Below are positions 13,033 to 23,776 of a stretch of 64,000 nucleotides of DNA, piece after piece. Every line of letters starts with the position of its first letter. The stretch's first letter is position 1. The notes beneath the pieces are model-generated. The model saw only the letters and a list, made by a program, of their open reading frames with translations. It ran no database searches and had not been told where the DNA came from. A program made the position numbers and the translations under genes. Source of the DNA: Harmonia axyridis (lineage: Eukaryota; Arthropoda; Insecta; Coleoptera; Coccinellidae); the NCBI RefSeq assembly GCF_914767665.1, contig NC_059504.1:684501-748500 (forward strand), written 5' to 3'.

Positions 13033-14657
13033 TCAGGATGGAAACAATTTTTCAACAATGTCCTCATGTTCAATCTTCTCACTTACAGTATTCTCTTCAT
13101 CAGTTCTGTACTGATCTGTAAATTGTTCAACAAAGTCCTCATTTTCCATCTTCACTCTTACATTCTTCTCCTCTTCCGGTGTGTATGCGTCTATACATTG
13201 TTCAACAATATTCTCATCTTCAATCTTCACTCTTACAATATTCTCTTCATCAATTTTGTACTGGATACTAGAACACATTTGAAGAAATCATTCAAAAATA
13301 CTGCATTTTATTGTAATTGATATTTCAGTAGACAAAAAGAGAAATAATCATTGTTTTTCATACTCCAAGATCGAATAAAACTGATCTTACTTATAATCAG
13401 ATATGAATCTATGAAAAATACTCACTTATAGTTATCTGATGATTCCCCTTCCTCATATTTATAAGACTCAGGCTCAACTATTGTGCTGTTCGAATAATAA
13501 TCCTTTGGTCTCTCAGTAGAGAGTAAATTGAGAAGAGATTCAGATTCGTTTTCCATTTTCGAAATTAGCTTGTTCAAATTTCCTGCAAAGGAAAAAAATC
13601 ATACCTTAATTAACACAAACTCAAAAATTTAGAATATAAAATCCATGATATGATTGTCACTTCAGTTTCAGAGTTATGAACACTGAACATTTTATTTTGG
13701 ATTTCAGAATTTGACAATTCCAAACCAAAAGCAATATAATACTTGATGAATTGAGATATTAGATTATTATCTAATATCTCATATATATCTCATATATAAA
13801 TCTCAATATAAAGAGAAATTAAAAAACAATTTTTTTTCAATTTGTATTATTACTTTCTAAACCTGAGTGAAAAAAGTTTTGCAATAAACAAACCTAAATT
13901 GAACTGGGAATGTATTTCAACACCAGGAATTTCTTGCTTTATAAAATCTTCATTTTCTTGATTATTTCCACCTGAGTCATGATTTACTTGATACCCTTCT
14001 AAAGATGTAGGGTATAACTCAGAAGAAACACTTCCATGTTCCTCGTATGGAGCTTTGAAAGATGGAACACTTGGACTTATTACTTGCTGAGATTCATTAT
14101 TCATTGACTGTTGCATTTGACTATTACGTGAAATTAATTCTTCATAGTTTGTATAATTTCGATAATTAGTTTCATTCTCAATTTCAATTGATGATGAATC
14201 TTCTGCGGACGATATAATTGTGTCAAGTTCAGCACAATTCCTTTTTAATTTCAGTTTATCTCTATATCTCTTGGCTCGTTCAGCATTTTTTTTCTTTCTG
14301 GAAAATTACTATAATTTTATTGTTGAGAACAAAAATATAATTGTTTCTTATACTTTTATTCGTACCTGGCAAGATCCAATGCTTCATTTTGTTGTAATTT
14401 TTCTTTTTGTCTCTGCCGAAATTCTTTTTGATATTGAGCGTTTGTTTTCGGTATTTTTTTTGGAGTATGAAGTTGTTTTTGGATTTTTTTTCTCATTCGA
14501 TATTCCTTCTGACGCTGGCATAGGATTTTGAGGTGGCCCCTCTGTAATTATTGTAAATCATAAAAAATTCTATTGTATTATATGGTTTATCAATTTACCT
14601 TCCTGATTTCACATTATTTATACTTGCTGCAGTTTCTATTTCTCGACTTACCTCCAT
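13033..14657 (-). CDS. unrecognised protein with basic and acidic internal repeats
   Basis: I do not recognise this gene. Five exons join in phase to 325 residues: 14652-14657 (only Met-Glu), 14366-14541, 13894-14297, 13426-13582, 13033-13267. The N-terminal third is strongly basic. It has three related blocks, QKEYRMRKK, AQYQKEFRQRQKEK and NAERAKRYRDKLK, reminiscent of short basic helix repeats in DNA-binding proteins such as the silkworm STPR type; this likeness is only visual. The middle is polar, with Ser, Asn and Gln. The C-terminal exon holds three acidic repeats of about 25 residues with the core DEEN-x-V-x-x-K-x-E-x-E-x-x-V-E (about residues 249-322). The tiny first exon is the weakest part: the frame is fixed from the second exon on, but the true start could differ. 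A nuclear, chromatin-linked role is a guess from composition only. Confidence 0.65.
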
Positions 14658-15577
14658 TGTAATAATTATAAAATATAAATCATGTATAAATAAAAATTTA
14701 AATGATATTTACATTATAAACAATACAAATCAGTCCCCTTTACAAGTCCTTTAAATATAAACAATAAATAAGGTTATACCATAGATTACTGGTCTCTCAG
14801 ATATAGAATATCATAGAATATCCTTTTCTAACGAGTAACGAGCTGTCAATGGACTGTCATACGTGGAAGGTTGAAAGGAAACTTTGATCCGTTTAAAATA
14901 CATAATAATATTATTAATAATTATTATATTAATACGTAAAACACAAGCCTAAGTAATATGGGAAAAACACGGTAAAATAAGAATTTCAAAGAACACACCA
15001 AGAATTTCTGTTTTTATTATTGCACATCAGTATCTTTATTAGCACATTTATGAGTGGAACAAAAAACATAATAAAGCTATTACAAAATCATAAAAATAGT
15101 GATAGGTAACATTTATTCTGGGTTCTATACGAAAATTTGTTATTTGAATTTTCATGCTATTACTGTAGTTCACACAAAGTTTTTCTTTAAATTGTCAACA
15201 CTTCATATTAGAATGGATTGAGTCGTCAACAATATTAAAGCATATTTTACAAAATCGTATTTGTAACAGTATAGAAAAAACTCTTCGGCGAGCACATCCA
15301 CATTTAGTTAGAACTCATTTATTATTTTTGAAACATTTATTTTAATTTAACACTTCTCATCTAAGGTTTTGAATAGAAGAGAATGAGCAGTATTTTATTC
15401 CAATCTGAGATGTATCTATAACGACACCCTCAGAAAGACTAATAATAATTTTTTTATTACATCAATTTTTCGCCGAAAACTTCATTTCGAGCTACATAAT
15501 AAACATCTACTTCGTATCTACATAATAAAATCACCAACTTCCGTGTTTTCAACAATTACAAATACAAACTAAAAATA
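14658..15577. other. intergenic, no gene seen
   Basis: AT-rich sequence between two minus-strand genes: upstream of the repeat-protein gene and downstream of the FAM13 homologue. No coding exon or clear repeat is visible. It should contain the FAM13 3' UTR and the promoter of the 13-14.7 kb gene. Confidence 0.3.
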
Positions 15578-17533
15578 TTAATTCTGCTTGGAAATCAAAG
15601 CATCCAAAAGTTTAATCTTGGATTTCACTGTCTTATAGTTTTTATAGAGTTGTTGGATCTGTTGCTTGTCTTCTTTTTGTACCATTTTTCCAGTTTTCTG
15701 TTGAACTGACAATTCGTATTCTTTTATTGTTCTTCTCAAGACTTTCTTCTCTTCTGTTGCCAGTTTCATCTGATGCCGAAGTTCTTCCTGGTCCATTGCA
15801 TGCAAGTTTTCATTGATGGAAACATCTGTGTCGCTGTCTGTTGCCGTGATTGAAGTCTTTTCGGTTACTGTTTCTGATGACTTTGAAGATTCAACGGCAA
15901 AATGAACTGTTTCGTCTTCGTGAATTGTTTCAAGATCATTAGAAACTGACGTCCCCTGGAATTTTTTTTTTATATCAACAGGGCTCTAAACTATAGAGTG
16001 GAAAAACTAAAACAAAGAATTACTGACTCACCATCGATGCTTTAGCAACAAGTCTCTTCAGGGTCCTGTATCTATCATACAGAGGACGCACAAGATCACG
16101 ATCATCTTTGTCAACTGGCCTTCCAAACATATTTTCCAAATGTAGGAGAGCTTTCTGGACAGCCACTTTCTCCTCAGACAATTGTTCCTGTGACATATCT
16201 TCTATTTTACAGTTTCTACTGGAGTTCTCTCTCTTCGATTCCAATTTCTGGAAAATAAGTATTCAGAAATGAACAATCTGGAAGGGGTAGAAACTGGATG
16301 CTTAGAGACAATCCATTCTTTTAGGCGCAGTTGGAAGGTGCCTTCCAGGAAACTACTATTCCAACTGTACCCAAAATTGAGCAGAATGCTGGAAATATTC
16401 ATCACACTCACCATTTCAATCTCTGTCATAACCACCTGAAGACTCTTCTCCTTAGCATCAGCAGACTTTTCGTCATGAAAAGATTTGATGCCAGACTCCT
16501 GAAGGAACTTGTACTCCTTCTTCAACTTGGTCAACTCCATATAATGCTTCTTTATACCTCCTTCGTTCAGCTTGTCCAAATAGTTTGGCTTGAACCCGTG
16601 TTTCAAATGGAAGTCACTCTCAAATTTTTTTATCTTTTTCTTGAGCGCACCCATCTGCTTGCTTATCTTCTGCAACTTCTCCTCGATAGGGTTGATGACT
16701 TTCCTGCCGTTGTTGTAGACGCAGATGTCCGGATCTAGGTATATACAGTGTGTGGCTATAATGGAATTCCTAGGCGATGACAACAAACGATTTGGTACAA
16801 TTGAGAGACTTGGAGAGAGATCGTTGTTCATTCGATTAGAACACGATGGAAGAGGTTCGGAATCGTCGACCTGCTGGTGAAGCGTTGACAGATCAAAAGA
16901 AGCTGATGAAGCAGCCCTGTGTGGACTGGGAGATCTTTCTTTCTTCACCTTGGAAACCTCGATGTGTTCGTTTATCTGGATATTGACTTTGGAAGATTCG
17001 TGACTATGTTTATCATCTACTTTGTACCTTGTTTTGGTGAAACTTTTACCCTTGGGTCTTTTCGAGAAAGACTTTTTGCACTTTAAGGTTAGAGGCTTGG
17101 CAAATCTCTCATGTGACCTGCGTTTCTCATGCTCGCACTCATCAACAACTGAAGAATTGGTTTCTGTAGCCTCGAATTTGTTTTTCGAAGACTGGTTCCT
17201 CTTGTTTTTCATGTTTTGTATGTGTAAATCTTCGCTGCTAGACACTCGTCGTATGATGCTATCCTTTTCTGAATGCCTTCTTGAATGTGGCCTCTCCTCA
17301 GAGTTTGACCTGATTACTTTCCTTTCTTGACACAAAGAACTTATGCTTTCTTGCCTTTCCTTCCTTTTCCTCGCTTTACAAGCAACTTTAGCTTCCTCGG
17401 TTGTGGTGATTTGTTCATTTCTGTTCAACCAAGAATGCAACAGTATACTTTTTGCCTTCAGTTTCTTGTCTTTCTGTTCTTTCTTCGCAAACGGTTCTTT
17501 CTTGGTTTCTTCTTTCTTAACGGGACCTTTCAT
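15578..17533 (-). CDS. FAM13-family protein (no RhoGAP domain seen)
   Basis: Three exons join in phase to 571 residues: 16412-17533, 16032-16247, 15578-15955. The first exon is long, basic and Ser-rich. The FAM13 hallmark is a helical module of a basic/Leu helix, a G-[RFK]-x-[PV] turn, then a Tyr-rich helix, and it occurs three times: FESDFHLKHGFKPNYL, LENMFGRPVDKDDRDLVRPL with YDRYRTLKRL, and YELSVQQKTGKMVQKEDKQQ with LYKNYKTVKSKIKLLDALIS. Vertebrate FAM13A/B carry a RhoGAP domain before this region, whereas FAM13C and the fly homologue (to my knowledge CG6424) lack it. No RhoGAP motif is visible up to 21 kb. The frame stays open for six codons above the chosen ATG, up to a likely splice acceptor at about 17552, so extra 5' exons are possible. 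The molecular role of the family is poorly defined. Confidence 0.85.
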
Positions 17534-18276
17534 TTTGCATCGTATTTTACACTGAAAACATATCGGAAAATTAGAATATTGTCGATGGTATAATTCAAGA
17601 AATTAGTTGTTTAGTTTAGGTATTTATTTACGACTTGAAGAGAAAGCTAACAAGATCTCTTCTACCCGGAACATCCTGAGGTAAACAACGGTTCCTTGCT
17701 GTGAAAGAACAGAGAAAAAATGAGGAATAACCATTAAAAATTAGGTCGAACAAAATTGTCAAAAATACCTACTCTTAAACTATTCATCTCAGATAGTTTT
17801 ACGTATTAAAGATACATTTTTAGTTGCAAAATAAAGTTTTTCCTGAAAAGTATCTGAGATAGGTACAAGTTACTTTTCACTAAAAATTAAAAGTAAGTAA
17901 GTTACAGTAACTTAGATACTTTAAAGTAGCTAAGATAATAATTTCTTTTTTAATTTTCTACTTACAAGAAAAACTATGAGAAAAAATAATTATAGAATAA
18001 TGTTTTAAATTCCTTTATATGGACCCAACAAAAAAAAACACTTACCAACAGTTCTAGAGCAAAGGTTACGAGGCAGTTGAATGGAAAAAAACGGAAGGAA
18101 ATGTTGAAAGCGATTATTTCATATCTCTGTCCCGACACATCCTAACTATGGCTGCTTCAGGAAGTGTGTTGTGACCAGCCTCAATTTCAGCATGAAAGTG
18201 TCAGTTCAACTCCCTTTCTGTAGGAAGGGTGATTGAAGTTAATTTCCTTCTTTCCTGTAAACAAAAAAAAAGGTTT
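17534..18276. other. non-coding stretch upstream of the FAM13 homologue
   Basis: AT-rich DNA with a likely minus-strand splice acceptor at about 17553-17560 (TTTTCAG read on the - strand). No coding exon is recognised. It probably contains an intron or promoter of the FAM13 homologue. Confidence 0.3.
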
Positions 18277-18993
18277 GAATTTTATTTCGAAAATAATGGT
18301 TCTGTGCGGAATACGTATCGCGCACTACGTCCATTTTATTTTGTTTAGCGATGAAGCGCACTTCTGGTTGAATGGCTACATCAACAAACAAAACTGCCGC
18401 ATTTGGAGTGAAGCTAATCTTCAAGTGTATGTCGAAACACCGTTACATCCAGAAAAACTGACTGTTTGGTGCGCTTTATGGGCTGCTGAAATCATTGGTC
18501 CGTACTTCTTCAAAAACGATGATGGCCAGAACGTTACAGTCAATGGTGATCGGTATAGAGCCATGATTACTAACTTTTTCATTTCTGAACAACCATGATG
18601 TCCAGGAGCTGTGGTTCCAACAAGACGGCGCAACATGTCACACAGCTCGTGCCACAATCGATTTATTGAAAGACACGTTTGGTGACCGCCTAATTTCACG
18701 TTTTGGACCTGTGAATTGGCCTCCAAGATCTTATGATTTAACACCGCTAGACTACTTTCTGTGGGGCTATGTAAAGTCATTGGTCTATGTTGAATGTTGA
18801 AAAAAGTCATCGAAAATTGGACGTCCAGATTGGACTACATCCGAGCCAGCCGTGGCGGTCATATGCCAGAAATCATATTTAAAATGTAATGCCACAAGAT
18901 TATCTTGCGGATAAATAAAATTCATGTCAATCGAATAATCCATCGTTGTTTTATTGCAATTTAAAGTTCTATAGCTCTAAAAAAAACACCCTT
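18277..18993 (+). mobile_element. mariner-type element, internally deleted (copy 1)
   Basis: The sequence encodes the C-terminal part of a Tc1/mariner-superfamily transposase. Landmarks are LFSDEAHFWLNGY, RIWSEANLQVYVETPLHPEK, WFQQDGATCHTARAT and LTPLDYFLWGYVKS. About 36 residues separate the second and third catalytic Asp. The helix-turn-helix half is missing, because GTATCGCGCACTACGTCC runs straight into the catalytic region. The reading frame is broken at about 18590 (stop after ISEQP) and again near 18795. The left end is truncated. The right inverted repeat (TTAAAGTTCTATAGCTCTAA then AAACACCCTT) ends at 18993 next to TA. The copy cannot be active. Confidence 0.85.
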
Positions 18994-21342
18994 TAGGATA
19001 GCTTGTGAAGGATTCTCCAATAGGAATGATACGATTCTGAAATGGTTATAATGGCAAAAGTGTGTGTTATTTTTTTTAAATTTCTTAGCTCATTTGTGTT
19101 CAGTAGCTATACTTCACAATCATGGAAACATACAACGTTTAGAAATTTTAAAATTGTTTCATCAAAATCAGTGCTCATTTGTGACTACTAAGAAAAATTC
19201 AAGAAGAATTCATGGACGAAATTATTCAGTTGAATCTACTCACTATTTGTCGTATTGTAGAGCAATTTGAAAATGATGCTACTTAAGTGATTGGAAATGA
19301 TATAAATGATGAAATTGAATACACATATCGCTATGGTAATACCTAAATCATCATTTTATGGCAAACTTACAGCGTTGATAGTACATAAAAATCATTAAAT
19401 GATTTTTTGTTACAAAAATAGTAACAGCATATTCGCCTTAAAAGGAAATATTGAACCATCAGCATAGAATTTGCAGCGACCTTGAATTCTGCACATTCCA
19501 AAACGTAAACTGATAAAATTCCAGGAGTGAAAATTGTTTTCGTTACTTCGTTGAATGTTTATTATCCAAAATTATCAAAGAAAAAAATAGAAAACATTCC
19601 AAAAACAACAGGCATCAAAATATTTGTTGACCAAGTTATTAAATCGGTTCAAAACTGACTACCGAGGTCAACAATATAAAAATCGATTAAAATGAACAGA
19701 ATGGGAGTATGCCACAATCCGTATAAATTTGTATATCCAACTTAGAGGATTTTTTATTAACTAATACTTATTAAGGATTTATTCTCAATTAAATAATAAT
19801 AATTTTAATAAATCATTTTTTATTCCGGACTCTCAATCAACAAGAAGATGGTATTAACCATACCATCAATAATATCATGTGCGTTGATATTTATTGTTTG
19901 CAATTTAAGAATTACCTAAGTCTGTGGGGAACTGAAGCCATAACCTAGTGCAACATCGCAAGAACAATGACCCCAACTACAAAAGACAGAAATAGAACCG
20001 TGTTGAAATCGGATTCTCCTTCATCCCATTCGTGTGATCACCAAGCGTTGCCCAACTGACCATACCCGGTGCAAAACCAACAAAAAAAAAACGCGCATTC
20101 TTCGTATATTTATAGCAAAACTCGAAACGTACCTTCTCATTTGAAATTCCTGGCAGTTATCACAAAAAATTCAGCAGGATATTTGGAAAAACACGTATAC
20201 AGACACCTCTTCAAAACCGATCGATAACCATGTTAATTGTTTTCAACAAAACACGACGTAGAAGCGTAGGAAATCGAGTTGGCTGTGGCAAAGCGCAAGT
20301 TCCCTTCGATCCTTGTTTTCCAACAGGAAGGAGTAGAAGGAAGAAGGAAGAGAGAGCCATCTGGAATGACAACGCAGTTCCATCAGACTGTGTATATAGG
20401 ACGCAAGTGCATAAATGAAACAAGGTCGTCTTATTATATCCCAACAAGGAATAGATTGAAAAGGGGCCAAGACCCTCCCGGAAACCATGAGGTACTCCAT
20501 GTGTATAAATACCCACAACAATTCATCCGATTTATTATAGTAAGATCTGCTTAATTGAGAGATAACGACAACAAAAATTTATTAATCTTGAACATTCGTT
20601 CATCCATTCTCCAAATGATTTTCAAATTTCATTTCGATTGTATGGATCATTTTCCAAAAATTGAGAAAAAGAAGTATGGGTTTTGTTCATTTTCAAACGG
20701 CTTTCAAACCTAGCCTGAAAGTATCAAATCTCTAGCACATTGTCGTATCCACGAATGCCGAACGGATGGTATCGATGTCAACCTCGAATTCTTCGTCGAT
20801 TGAGACAGAAAATTCGAAAAGAACAGATGAAATGTTATCCACCTGAAAAAAGTATTCAAAACGCAACAAAATACGCATCTAGAAGTGTTCAGAACATAAT
20901 AAACTTTCGAATTAAATTAAACTACTTATATATCAGGAAAAAATCAAATATAATACCAATTAAAACACAACAGAAACAAGAACAAATTTAGAAAATAAAT
21001 CAGTAATCGATTTCTGTGATACATACAAATTCAATAATAACTGTACAAAAGTAAATACTTTCCCAACGAAGATTTCACATTAACAAACGGTGAAAAGCCT
21101 TCTGAAAACACCAGTGGCGATTTTAAACTTTAAAAGGGTAAAACAGATTCACAAGGCCATTAATTACTCCTTTATTTTGGAAAACTTTATTCCTAGAACT
21201 TCATTCTATGGTAATCACAGAGAAATATTGCCGTATAAGAAAATAACCTCAAAAAATAACCCAAACAAAACAACTGTCAATAATATTGGTTTAATTTGAA
21301 GTAATTTCTGTTTTGCCAAATATTATACTTTAGGAGCACAAA
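18994..21342. other. intergenic, no gene seen
   Basis: No convincing coding exon, RNA gene or transposon domain is visible over 2.3 kb. Small open frames near 20210-20550 overlap one another on both strands and show no domain. The last part contains the Spf45 promoter and 5' UTR. Confidence 0.35.
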
Positions 21343-22622
21343 ATGTCTTTGTACCACGATTTAGATATAAAGGGTAGACCGGCGGAAAACGTTTCTGGCT
21401 GGTCTTCTGGAATCAAGCTTCTGCAAAGTCAGTTGCAATTAAAAAAAGCCACTGTAGCACAACCCAAAAGAGACCAACAACGAAAAGTAAGCCTGGCTCC
21501 TGTAATAGATTTGAAATCTAAACGAAATGAAGAGGATATGTTTCACCCCATGTTATCCAAACCTAAAAAGGAAACTGTAACGCCTGGAAATGCTTTTCGA
21601 GAATATGATTGGAATTGTGTTGACGAGTATGATCCATTGTGGCCAAATGAATATGAAAAGATCGTGAAAGAGATGAGGGACAGTAGGGAAAGAGATAATG
21701 ATAAAGATGAAAAGAGGAGAGAAAAGAAAAGAAAGAGTAGATTCAATGATGTTCAAGAGGAAACGCCAATTATTTCTACTCCTCAAATGATTCAACCACC
21801 TGTAGCTAGTGGCTTTGCGGGTAAAGAAAAACTTTATACAACTAACATTAATTATCTGCAATTTTGCCAATATTCTCAATTTATCGTTCAATTTTTTTCC
21901 AGGTCGGTGGGAAGAAGAGGAAGAAAAAGAACCCATCAAAAAAGCAAGGCCATCAGGTGGTGCTGCAATAGCTCCACCTCCAAGTTTACAAGAACCATCA
22001 GAAATAGCACCAATCTTTCCTAATAAACCACTTAATCTAGTACCCGCAGCAGGTGGTTCAATAGCTGCTAAAATAATGGCAAAATATGGATTTAAAGAAG
22101 GACAAGGACTTGGTAAACAAGAACAGGGTATGGTTAGTGCATTGCAAGTAGAGAAGACGTCTAAAAGGGGGGGTAGGATAATACATGAAAAAGAATTACA
22201 ATTGCAAATGGAAGCTGAAAAAGAGGAGGATGGTATAAATTTGAACATTACTGATATGATGAAGAACCCAAGCAAGGTAATGCACATATCATTATTTTTT
22301 AATACATGCTGAATTTAGAAAAACAATGATGTTGTAGATTGTTCTGCTGAAGAATATGGTTGGTCCTGGTGAAGTAGACGATGACCTTGAACCCGAAGTA
22401 AAAGAAGAATGCAACGTAAAGTATGGGGAAGTCGGTAGTGTGGTAATTCATGAGATACAACATGAAAATCCCGAAGAAGCTGTAAGGATATTTGTTGAGT
22501 TCAGAAGAATCGAAAGTGCTATCAAAGCTGTTGTTGATCTGAACGGTAGATTTTTCGGTGGTAGAATGGTTAAAGCTTCATTTTATGATACAGAAAAATT
22601 TGACAATTTAGAGTTGATATAG
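21343..22622 (+). CDS. Spf45: splicing factor 45 (Spf45/RBM17)
   Basis: Three exons (21343-21820, 21903-22276, 22338-22622) join in phase to 378 residues. The N-terminus reads MSLYHDLDI and continues with the family's conserved NVSGWSSGIKLLQSQLQLKK segment. A charged linker (REYDWNCVDEYDPLWPNEYEK) leads to a G-patch at about residues 207-250 (AAKIMAKYGFKEGQGLGKQE). A C-terminal UHM-type RRM follows (IVLLKNMVGPGEVDDDLEPE; EFRRIESAIKAVVDLNGRFF; GGRMVKASFYDTEKF). In other animals Spf45 is a spliceosomal protein that binds ULM peptides of SF1, U2AF65 and SF3b155 and affects 3' splice-site choice. Length and domain order match the family. A late AATAAA lies at 22973, close to the end of the convergent neighbour. 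Confidence 0.97.
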
Positions 22623-23039
22623 AGTTAAGGGTTGAACAATATTGTTGAAATGAGAGTAAATTAGAAATCACAAAAATATGTTCACTTTTGTTAACTGATT
22701 TTTCACTGACCATTATCTTTGATTGATGATATCCTGTGTTCTACCCTTTAAGATATCTTTAAATTGTACAGTTTTTAGCAACATTTGATGTATGCACACC
22801 TGTATCTAATTTTGAAACTGAAATATATTTTTATTTGTTTTTAATTTTTCTTTTAGTTTTACACTCGAATTCCTAACATTCATTGAATTGAAAGTGATAA
22901 AAAAATCACAAAATATGAATACATAAATCATAAGAAGACGGTTTTACTGTCAGTTCGAAAATAACTGCCTGAATAAAAGACAAAAATAAATGAGCATGTA
23001 ACTACACGATTTATTCACTATTTAATATACATTGTAAAA
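22623..23039. promoter_or_regulatory. overlapping convergent 3' ends of Spf45 and ND-B14.5A
   Basis: A + strand AATAAA at 22973-22978 and a - strand AATAAA at 23011-23016 (TTTATT as written) lie 33 bp apart. The signals face each other between the stop codons of the two genes, so their 3' ends are expected to abut or overlap. No gene lies in between. Confidence 0.5.
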
Positions 23040-23360
23040 TTAATCCCATTGATGAATGTTTCCTGGCAATCTATTCCTTACTGGGACAGTCTCTGGTTTG
23101 TCTGTTTCCAACAGCTTAACACCAGAATTGGTTACCACAACATCTGGAGGTTGTACTTCTCCCCTAGCATCTCGTGCACAATAATAATTATTATCTAAAC
23201 GGTGTGAAGGGCCCCCAGGTATTTCAGGTTGTGGTGGATTTCGAGTAGCTACGTCAGGGTCAAATCTAAGAGCTATGGTGTGAGGTCTGCCTAGAAGAAA
23301 CTCTCGCACTTTTTGCAATGCTGGAGAAACCTCTTTTATCGCAATACGTGCTTTGCTCAT
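23040..23360 (-). CDS. ND-B14.5A: NADH dehydrogenase 1 alpha subcomplex subunit 7 (B14.5a)
   Basis: A single-exon frame of 106 residues. The family signature is clear: QPEIPGGPSHRLDNNYYCARDARGEVQPP matches the NDUFA7 P-x-GPSH-x-L-x-NNYYC-x-RD core, preceded by a basic helix (VSPALQKVREFLLGR). The C-terminus carries V-x-N-x-L-PG. NDUFA7 is an accessory subunit of mitochondrial respiratory complex I, on the matrix side. Length is close to that of animal homologues. It converges on Spf45 and is divergent from the GalNAc-transferase gene, with 416 bp between the two start codons. Confidence 0.95.
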   Translation of the reverse strand: MSKARIAIKEVSPALQKVREFLLGRPHTIALRFDPDVATRNPPQPEIPGGPSHRLDNNYYCARDARGEVQPPDVVVTNSGVKLLETDKPETVPVRNRLPGNIHQWD

Positions 23361-23776
23361 CGTTTGGTTTCTAATTATTTATTTATTACGATATTGGGTA
23401 ACAGAAAGTTAGAAATTTCTTGAAGGTTACGTAAATATTGAAATGTCAAAATGTACCTAACCTGTGTTGAAGGACTGTTTCGAAATGAAACTTTATTAAA
23501 AAATCATTATTGAATTAATATCGTGTAATAAGAATATCAAATAAAATTCGATTCTAGAAAAATTTGAAAAGAAGGTCTAATTTCGAACTTAGTGTTCATG
23601 AGGATCTATGGTTTTGAATGTCATAACAACCTAACCTAAAAAATTGTTTTCAATTTTTAAATTATGTGAAAATTTACTGATTGAAAATTAAAGTTGTTTT
23701 AAAACTTTTTTTTTGTTGAACTCTTGTAATTATGTGATTTATCTGAATCTAGTATTGATTTTTCAATTAATTAATT
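23361..23776. promoter_or_regulatory. shared promoter region between ND-B14.5A and the GalNAc-transferase
   Basis: The two genes are divergent and their ATG codons are 416 bp apart, so both promoters must lie here unless either has a distant first exon. No TATA box in a convincing position is seen. The region is AT-rich. Confidence 0.5.

Noticed and set aside
20211..20554. Four overlapping frames on both strands of about 62-101 codons
   Set aside because: No domain, no splice context and mutual overlap; nothing favours any of them.
17534..21342. Possible RhoGAP-coding exons of the FAM13 homologue
   Set aside because: Read on the minus strand for RhoGAP motifs (arginine finger, K-x-x-x-R-x-LP); none was seen.
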